The notes under the pieces were generated by a model. That model was not told the origin of the DNA and ran no database searches. It saw nothing but the letters and a program-made list of their open reading frames with translations. A program made the translations under genes and the position numbers. A stretch of DNA of 10,594 bases from Phycisphaerae bacterium (GTDB lineage Bacteria; Chloroflexota; Anaerolineae; 4572-78; J111): contig JANQQF010000091.1 in NCBI GenBank assembly GCA_028285035.1, forward strand, positions 1 to 10,594. Reading direction: 5' to 3'. Below, piece after piece: positions 6,644 through 10,594 of the stretch (its first letter is position 1; each line of letters begins with the position of its first letter).

Positions 6644-8373
6644 TTTGCTACTCCTGATGCTTCAACTTGAGCCAATTCAGCCTGTTGGCGTTCGAGCGCC
6701 ATACTCATCAATAATTTCTTGTCGATCTTGCCACGACTGGTGCGAGGCAATTCTTCCATAGAGAGCACAAAAGCGGGGGTGCAGTAGTAGGGTAAGGCTT
6801 CGGCTACGGCCTCTTTGGCGACTTCGGGATCAACGGTGGCGGGGCTGACGAAGGCCACAAGGTTACGATTATCCAGCTTTAACGTCACTGCACGCTTACA
6901 ATTTGGTACCGCTTCCAAAACGGCAGATACTGAGTCGAGTTCAACTCGGAAGCCACGAATTTTGACTTGATCATCAGAGCGTCCGTAATGCTCGAGTTCG
7001 CCGTTGGCGGTCCAGCGTCCCAAATCACGGGTGTTGAACATCATCCGGCCATTGCCCAAATATGGGTCAGCCGCGTAACGTTCAGCGTTCAGCTTGTCAT
7101 TGTGCAAGTAACCCGCCGTAACACAATCACCACCAGCCCACATCGTGCCAACCTCACCAATGGCGCACGGTTCCATATTTTCGTTGAGCACATAAACGGT
7201 GTTATTAGGAGTAGGTTTGCCAATGGTCAAGCCAAGAACATTGTTATGATAATGCTGCATTGTGTTGACAATGGTGGTTTCTGTCGGCCCGCAGGAGTTA
7301 TAGAAGGTGCAGAAATCAGACCACTTGTCGGCTAATGCTCGGGGGCACGGCTCACCCGCTACGGCCACAACTTTTACATCGCGACATTTGTCAGCGTCAA
7401 AGGAGCTGAGAATGCTCGGGGTTGAAATAATTACATCTACATTCTCTACGACGGGGCCAAACTCTTTGCCGCGAATGACGAGCGTTGCGCCGTTCCCCAA
7501 ACTACCCAAAATTTCCCAAGCAGCCATATCGAAGGAGATGCTCAAAATCTGGCCGACACGCCAGCCAGGCCGCATGCCAAGATTGCCTGGTTTGGTCAGC
7601 AAGATGTTGCACACGTTACCGTGAGTGACTTGGACGCCGTTTGGATTACCGGTCGTCCCAGAGGTGAACAGGATGAAGCAACGATTGTCACGGTTGATCT
7701 CAGCATCTGGCTCAAAGCGAGCAATCTCTGCGGCATCCTGCTCAAATGGGGTCTCCATAATTTCGTCAATCGCCAAACAAATGTGACCTTCTGGCACAGG
7801 CACAAGATGCTTGAACTTCGCCAGCGTCAAAATTACCTTGGTCGAAGCCGCCTCCATCACGTGATGCAGCTGAGTTTCAGGCGCCACCCCAACATCTTGG
7901 GGAACATAAGCCGCGCCGACTTTGAGGGTGGCCATAATGCCAACGATCATCGGAATTGAACGTTTGAGGAACAGGGCCACGTTATCTCCGGTTGTTACAC
8001 CATGTTGGGCCAAAATTGCCGCCAAACGATTGGCTTGGCGGTCAAGATCGTGATAAGTAATGGTGTCACCAAGGTGCTCAACGGCGATGGCATCAGGCTG
8101 GGTCACTGCCTGTGTCTCAAAGGCGTGATGAATGCAGTCATACGGGGTAGGCACAATCGGGCCTTGACCATATTTTTCAAAAAGTACTTGGTCGATGGCT
8201 GACAAATTCTGAATTGCCTTTTTTGAAAAAGTAAATCCGTTAGATATTTCGTTTGAGTCGACTTGCGGCAACTCAAGATAATTGACCGGTGACGGTGATT
8301 GAGTGCCACGGAGGGTTTGTAAGGTTTTAGCTGCAAAATTGGATGAAGCCTTCTGGTTAGATAAATTCAACAT
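6640..8373 (-). CDS. Stand-alone NRPS-like adenylation (AMP-binding) protein, TmpL N-terminal-like
   Basis: 577-residue ANL-superfamily enzyme that should activate a carboxylate with ATP. After a poorly conserved lead of about 70 residues the core motifs run in order: A2 KVGAAYVPQD (151-160), A3 FTSGTTGNPNGV (236-247), A4 FDMAAWEI (281-288), A5 NSCGPTETTI (359-368), A7 FNTRDLGRW (446-454, D450), A8 YGRSDDQVKIRGFRVEL (463-479) and A10 RTSRGKIDK with K549. The usual Lys of A3 is Asn245, and TGDL of A7 is TRDL. D282 (GrsA Asp235) and K549 suggest an alpha-amino acid substrate. The protein ends about 25 residues after A10: there is no carrier domain, condensation domain or thioesterase. AAAGGA lies upstream of the ATG at 8373. 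It is the first gene of the minus-strand run and overlaps the reductase by four bases, so the two are translationally coupled. Confidence 0.93.
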   Translation of the reverse strand: MLNLSNQKASSNFAAKTLQTLRGTQSPSPVNYLELPQVDSNEISNGFTFSKKAIQNLSAIDQVLFEKYGQGPIVPTPYDCIHHAFETQAVTQPDAIAVEHLGDTITYHDLDRQANRLAAILAQHGVTTGDNVALFLKRSIPMIVGIMATLKVGAAYVPQDVGVAPETQLHHVMEAASTKVILTLAKFKHLVPVPEGHICLAIDEIMETPFEQDAAEIARFEPDAEINRDNRCFILFTSGTTGNPNGVQVTHGNVCNILLTKPGNLGMRPGWRVGQILSISFDMAAWEILGSLGNGATLVIRGKEFGPVVENVDVIISTPSILSSFDADKCRDVKVVAVAGEPCPRALADKWSDFCTFYNSCGPTETTIVNTMQHYHNNVLGLTIGKPTPNNTVYVLNENMEPCAIGEVGTMWAGGDCVTAGYLHNDKLNAERYAADPYLGNGRMMFNTRDLGRWTANGELEHYGRSDDQVKIRGFRVELDSVSAVLEAVPNCKRAVTLKLDNRNLVAFVSPATVDPEVAKEAVAEALPYYCTPAFVLSMEELPRTSRGKIDKKLLMSMALERQQAELAQVEASGVAK

Positions 8374-8408
8374 TGTTTGGTTCCTTTCATGGGAAACTGA
8401 AATACAAC

Positions 8409-8434
8409 TGAGCTGACAAAATTGTCATAGCTCA
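8409..8434. promoter_or_regulatory. Imperfect palindrome ahead of the adenylation gene, operator-like
   Basis: TGAGCTGACAA (8409-8419) is mirrored by TTGTC (8422-8426) plus AGCTCA (8429-8434), with a two-base insertion. It ends 36 bases upstream of the adenylation start and lies in the expected 5' leader. It could be a repressor operator or a leader hairpin; no regulator gene is adjacent. Confidence 0.35.
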
Positions 8435-8462
8435 GACCATCCCAGTTCGCATTTCTCTCTGA

Positions 8463-8522
8463 TTAAGTGTTTGGCGGTTTCTTTTGCTAAAATTTCTCGA
8501 AAAGTAAGCCGCCAAACCTTAA
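8463..8522. repeat. Long inverted repeat, 14-15 base arms
   Basis: TTAAG-T-GTTTGGCGG (8463-8477) pairs with CCGCCAAAC-CTTAA (8509-8522) with a single bulged base at 8468. A second helix inside (CTTTT 8481-8485 with AAAAG 8500-8504) extends the structure. There is no T-tract beyond either end, so it is not an obvious terminator. It may be a small dispersed element or a leader structure for the leftward transcript. Confidence 0.55.
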
Positions 8523-8523
8523 G

Positions 8524-8563
8524 GTGTCACAGTTTCCAACTCTCTTATTTTAATCTGTGACAC
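8524..8563. promoter_or_regulatory. Inverted repeat GTGTCACAG...CTGTGACAC, operator-like
   Basis: Perfect 9-base arms at 8524-8532 and 8555-8563, with 22 bases between. Each arm contains a TGTCACA/TGTGACA core, reminiscent of binding half-sites of CRP/FNR-family regulators, though the spacing between arms is wider than one classical site. It starts one base beyond the previous repeat. Binding by such a regulator is only a guess. Confidence 0.35.
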
Positions 8564-8656
8564 ACTTAATAGAATTGTCAATTTTGGGGTGCTCGAAATG
8601 AACGTCAAACATTCTGTTTGACACCAATCGAGAGTGCTAAGCAGGGCAAAAAGCCC

Positions 8657-8686
8657 AACACTTTAGCATGATTACTAACACTTTAG
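8657..8686. promoter_or_regulatory. Direct repeat AACACTTTAG x2, 20-bp period, upstream of promoter
   Basis: AACACTTTAG occurs at 8657-8666 and again at 8677-8686, exactly 20 bases apart, so both face the same side of the helix. They lie roughly 70 and 50 bases upstream of the expected start of the rightward transcript. This geometry suits tandem activator binding sites. The first copy also forms part of an inverted repeat with 8635-8640. Confidence 0.4.
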
Positions 8687-8715
8687 TTGTTTTATTTTTA
8701 TTGGGGGTCAATGTG

Positions 8716-8724
8716 TGGTATAAT
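8716..8724 (+). promoter_or_regulatory. Extended -10 promoter (TGG TATAAT)
   Basis: A perfect TATAAT at 8719-8724 is preceded by TG one base upstream, the classic extended -10. No good -35 lies at 16-18 bases, only an AT-rich stretch (8687-8701), which is normal for extended -10 promoters and leaves room for activator control. Transcription should start near 8731 and run into the hairpin unit and then toward the oxidoreductase. Confidence 0.7.
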
Positions 8725-8730
8725 ATTGAG

Positions 8731-8818
8731 CCATAAGCATACTAAGATCCTTTCGCTAGATGATTGGGTATGTTTATCCGCCCTTTACCGTGGTCCAGAC
8801 GGTAAGGGGCTTTTCATT
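8731..8818 (+). ncRNA. Candidate short structured RNA or attenuated leader
   Basis: From the predicted start near 8731 the transcript would form a 10-bp stem (8733-8742 with 8768-8777, one G-U pair) closing a 25-base loop. Two bases later comes a strong terminator, so a transcript of about 85 bases is expected. It contains no convincing ORF with a ribosome-binding site. It could be a free-standing small RNA or a terminator-controlled leader for the oxidoreductase 170 bases downstream. It does not match any riboswitch consensus I recognise, and no clear antiterminator pairing is visible. Confidence 0.5.
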
Positions 8819-8819
8819 T
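8780..8819 (+). terminator. Intrinsic terminator
   Basis: GCCCTTTACCGT (8780-8791) pairs with ACGGTAAGGGGC (8799-8810) over 12 bp with one G-U pair and a seven-base loop. It is followed directly by TTTTCATTT. This is a textbook rho-independent terminator for the plus-strand transcript that begins near 8731. Confidence 0.8.
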
Positions 8820-8918
8820 CCGCAGTCTATGGCGTAAAACTTACGAGAATGTTACAAATAGATTAATACGACGTTGTCTCAGTCGAATAACGAAGTAAAA
8901 TTCGGCAATGAGAACCAG

Positions 8919-8956
8919 AATAAGGAATCCGAAAGTGCACTTTCGGATTCCTTATT
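8919..8956. repeat. 38-bp perfect palindrome without spacer
   Basis: The 19 bases at 8919-8937 are the exact reverse complement of 8938-8956, centred on GTGCAC. It ends 14 bases before the ribosome-binding site of the oxidoreductase (AAGGAG, 8971-8976). In mRNA it would fold into a very stable hairpin next to the translation start. It might also be a dimeric operator or a terminator for transcription from upstream, but no T-tract follows. Confidence 0.8.
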
Positions 8957-8982
8957 GAAGGCCATATGCAAAGGAGAGTCGA

Positions 8983-10005
8983 GTGAAAATTGACACCAAT
9001 ATTCTTATCCCCAAATTGAGTGACATTACGGCTGCAGCCCAAGCGGCTGAAGCGATTGGGTTTGATACGTTGTGGGTTTCGGAAACGCTACATGACCCAT
9101 TTTTACCACTCACCCTCGCGGCCGAACATAGCCAAAATCTAAACATCGGTACCAACATTGCTGTGGCCTTCCCGCGCAGCCCCGGTACCCTTGCCTACAC
9201 AGCCTGGGATTTAGCCTGTTATTCAAAAGGACGGTTCAAGTTGGGCTTGGGCACGCAGATCAAGGCCCACAATGAACGACGATTTGGGGTGAAGTGGGAG
9301 CAGCCTGTGGCCAAAATGCGTGAGGTTATTTTGGCCTTGCGGGCTTTTTGGGATTGTTGGCAAAATGGAACAAAGTTGAATTTTCGAGGTGAGTTTTTCA
9401 AGCTGACCTTGATGGCTCCGTTTTTCAATCCCGGCCCGCATGATTATCCCCACATTCCAATTTATCTGGCGGGGATCAACAAAAATATGGTCGCTTTGGC
9501 TGGTGAGCTATGCGAAGGATATATGGTTCATCCCTTCCACACGGTCCGTTATCTCGAAGATTTCGCCCTACCTCATCTCGATGAAGGCCTGCAAAAAGGG
9601 GATCGACAACGCAGTGACATTACCCTCTCCAGCGCCGCCTTTGTCGTGCCCACTGATGATCCCAACAAAATACCCGAGTACGAACGCATCGCCCGCCAGC
9701 AAATCGCCTTCTACGCTAGCACCCCCGGCTATAGCATCGTCCTCGACTTGCATGGCTGGGGCGAAATTGGGACCGAGTTAGGGCAGTTGGCCGCCCGTCA
9801 GAAGTGGACAGAAATGCCTGATTTAGTTACCGATGAGATGATGGCTGAATTTGTCGTGCGCGGCACCTGGGCGGAGTTGCCGGGGAAAATCAAAGCGAAA
9901 TATAATGGCGGCGAACTACTTGATCGGGTGAGTTATTATTTGCCGTTTGTGCCGAGCGAGATGGATGAGGTGTGGCGAACGACGGTGGCTGGTTTTAGAA
10001 GCTGA
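8983..10005 (+). CDS. F420-dependent LLM-class oxidoreductase (MSMEG_2256-like subfamily)
   Basis: 340-residue TIM-barrel enzyme of the luciferase-like monooxygenase family, in the branch usually annotated as F420-dependent oxidoreductases of the MSMEG_2256 type (TIGR03617). Features seen are an N-terminal barrel strand (MKIDTNILIP), GFDTLWVSETLHDPFLPLTLAAEH at 26-49, IAVAFPRSP (59-67), GRFKLGLGTQIKAHNERRF (83-101), and a C-terminal segment RQQIAFYASTPGYSIVLDLHGW typical of the subfamily. The flavin-like cofactor F420 and a hydride-transfer reaction are inferred from the family; the substrate is unknown. It starts at GTG 8983 with AAGGAG six bases upstream. It stands alone behind a structured leader and a 38-bp palindrome, so conditional expression is likely. 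No F420 biosynthesis gene is in the window. Confidence 0.9.
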   Translation: MKIDTNILIPKLSDITAAAQAAEAIGFDTLWVSETLHDPFLPLTLAAEHSQNLNIGTNIAVAFPRSPGTLAYTAWDLACYSKGRFKLGLGTQIKAHNERRFGVKWEQPVAKMREVILALRAFWDCWQNGTKLNFRGEFFKLTLMAPFFNPGPHDYPHIPIYLAGINKNMVALAGELCEGYMVHPFHTVRYLEDFALPHLDEGLQKGDRQRSDITLSSAAFVVPTDDPNKIPEYERIARQQIAFYASTPGYSIVLDLHGWGEIGTELGQLAARQKWTEMPDLVTDEMMAEFVVRGTWAELPGKIKAKYNGGELLDRVSYYLPFVPSEMDEVWRTTVAGFRS

Positions 10006-10007
10006 GG

Positions 10008-10047
10008 TAATTATGAATTGTGGATTGTGAAGTCTTAATTATGAATT
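10008..10047. repeat. 12-bp direct repeat TAATTATGAATT
   Basis: TAATTATGAATT occurs at 10008-10019 and 10036-10047, with ATTG-rich spacer between. It fills the short gap after the oxidoreductase. It looks like the low-complexity AATTATGAATTGTGA-type repeats found between genes in several phyla. No promoter function is evident. Confidence 0.5.
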
Positions 10048-10081
10048 AATCGCTGTCAAACAACACTTCAGGGCGGAAGAA

Positions 10082-10473
10082 ATGATAGATCAAAAGATAC
10101 AAAAAGCTTTATTCATCGAAATTCATCAAGCTATTGAAAATGCAACATCAACTGTCATCAATGATCTTGAAGGTTCAGGAGACAGTCTTGAAGTTACTTA
10201 TCCACCGGGTTACGCTCCCCTAACACCCGAAGAAAAAATAGCAATACAAAATCTCAAACTTTCTGAGGAAGCCCTTTCTGGTCTCAAAAAGTTAATTTTA
10301 GATGCAGCGAGTTATCCACTATTTCACCTATTTGCATTGATGGATGGTGTCACGGACCTAGAGACAGGAGATTTTAATAGATGGTATGGAATTAGTTTCT
10401 GCCAAAAAAAGAAACATCGATGTTACACGATGAATTTTATGACTCATTCTGGGATTATGAACAACTAAGTTGA
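10082..10473 (+). CDS. Small hypothetical protein with a -1 frameshift at an A AAA AAG heptamer
   Basis: I do not recognise the family with confidence. It is a soluble, acidic protein with an N-terminal helix, a Pro/Glu-rich middle (YPPGYAPLTPEEK) and a segment FALMDGVTDLE...RWYGISF, which resembles small immunity-like proteins of the FxxxDGVxDPE...W type. The zero frame ends at 10468 (128 residues) with a basic, unlikely tail. Shifting back one base at 10405-10411 (A AAA AAG) gives instead ETSMLHDEFYDSFWDYEQLS and a stop at 10471-10473, 130 residues in all. That acidic/aromatic ending looks far more like real protein. The shift is either a lost A in an eight-A run (mutation or sequencing error) or a programmed -1 frameshift. 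The start ATG at 10082 follows GGAAGAA. The gene is more AT-rich than its neighbours, suggesting separate ancestry. Confidence 0.7.
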
Positions 10474-10535
10474 GCCCCCCAAATGAACCCAACTTATAGA
10501 CGAAGCAGTTAAAACCCGTAAAATCGATTTATGTC

Positions 10536-10594
10536 ATCCCCGCGTGGTTTTAGCGGGGATCCATCGTTCGCTGCCCCCCGACCAGTGGATGCCC
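10536..10594. repeat. REP-like hairpin element, cut by the window edge
   Basis: ATCCCCGC (10536-10543) pairs with GCGGGGAT (10553-10560) across a nine-base loop. The following bases (CCATCG...CAGTGGATGCC) look like the outer part of a longer GC-rich palindrome. The TCATCCCCGC...GCGGGGATCCA form is a common dispersed intergenic repeat in bacteria. It could also terminate the small gene upstream. The rest of 10474-10535 shows no gene or clear site. Confidence 0.6.

Larger units (their letters stand above)
8374..8982. other. Gene-free divergent intergenic region rich in inverted repeats
   Basis: No coding frame in this 609-base gap looks real. It separates the adenylation gene (leftward) from the oxidoreductase (rightward) and holds at least ten consecutive inverted repeats, listed by arms: 8409-8419/8422-8434 (2-base bulge), 8463-8477/8509-8522, 8524-8532/8555-8563, 8592-8596/8628-8632 enclosing 8604-8610/8616-8622, 8635-8640/8663-8668, 8733-8742/8768-8777, 8780-8791/8799-8810, 8833-8837/8841-8845, 8884-8888/8900-8904 and 8919-8937/8938-8956. 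The leftward promoter is not clear: TTGACA is present on the minus strand (8581-8576), but the best -10 (TAAAAT, 8552-8547) is 23 bases away. Confidence 0.7.

Noticed and set aside
6170..7335. Plus-strand open frames opposite the reductase and adenylation genes
   Set aside because: They are shadows of conserved coding sequence on the other strand, with no initiation signals.
5243..8373. Complete nonribosomal peptide synthetase cluster
   Set aside because: There is only an adenylation domain: no carrier, condensation, thioesterase or phosphopantetheinyl transferase gene is present.
8547..8581. Sigma-70 promoter for the adenylation gene (TTGACA and TAAAAT on the minus strand)
   Set aside because: The 23-base spacing is outside the functional range, so only the TTGACA is noted.
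8657..8686. CRISPR-like repeat
   Set aside because: There are only two short 10-base copies with a 10-base gap, no array and no cas genes.
8731..8818. Known riboswitch class (fluoride, ZTP, preQ1, purine, T-box)
   Set aside because: No consensus motif of these classes could be recognised in the stem-loop.

Overview
The window looks like a chromosomal segment of a free-living bacterium with moderate GC content. The mix of a coenzyme-F420-type luciferase-like oxidoreductase, a large serine recombinase, a citramalate-type isoleucine entry enzyme and REP-like hairpins between genes fits Chloroflexota (Anaerolineae-like) best. That placement is inferred from gene content, not proven. No rRNA, tRNA or CRISPR array was seen.

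Layout, left to right. (1) 1-1229: C-terminal two thirds of a large serine recombinase, probably the edge of an integrated mobile element. Its 3' end runs 17 bases into the 5' end of the next gene. (2) 1213-2010: the DNA repair glycosylase fpg/mutM, which here must start at TTG. (3) 2092-2784: an alpha/beta hydrolase, separated from fpg by two tandem hairpins. (4) 8373 down to 2833 on the minus strand: a four-gene run. It holds an NRPS-like adenylation protein, a six-helix membrane flavoreductase (ATGA overlap with the first), an enoyl-CoA hydratase (after a 17-bp inverted repeat) and citramalate synthase cimA (TAATG overlap with the hydratase). (5) 8374-8982: a 600-base gene-free region crowded with inverted repeats. 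It has a clear extended -10 promoter, a short transcribed hairpin unit ending in an intrinsic terminator, and a 38-bp perfect palindrome. (6) 8983-10005: an F420-dependent LLM-class oxidoreductase. (7) 10082-10473: a small unrecognised protein whose natural C-terminus lies in the -1 frame after an A AAA AAG heptamer. (8) A REP-like hairpin at the right edge.

The most interesting unit is the overlapping pair at 8373-5243. Together the two proteins reproduce, as separate polypeptides, the architecture of fungal TmpL (adenylation domain, six transmembrane helices, FAD/NAD(P)-binding domain), a redox-homeostasis protein of filamentous fungi. The adenylation protein has no carrier-protein domain, so its product is probably an adenylate or a transferred acyl group handled by, or near, the membrane reductase. 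The downstream hydratase and cimA act on short acyl-CoA chemistry and on isoleucine precursor supply. Whether they work with the pair or are only co-transcribed cannot be told from the sequence.
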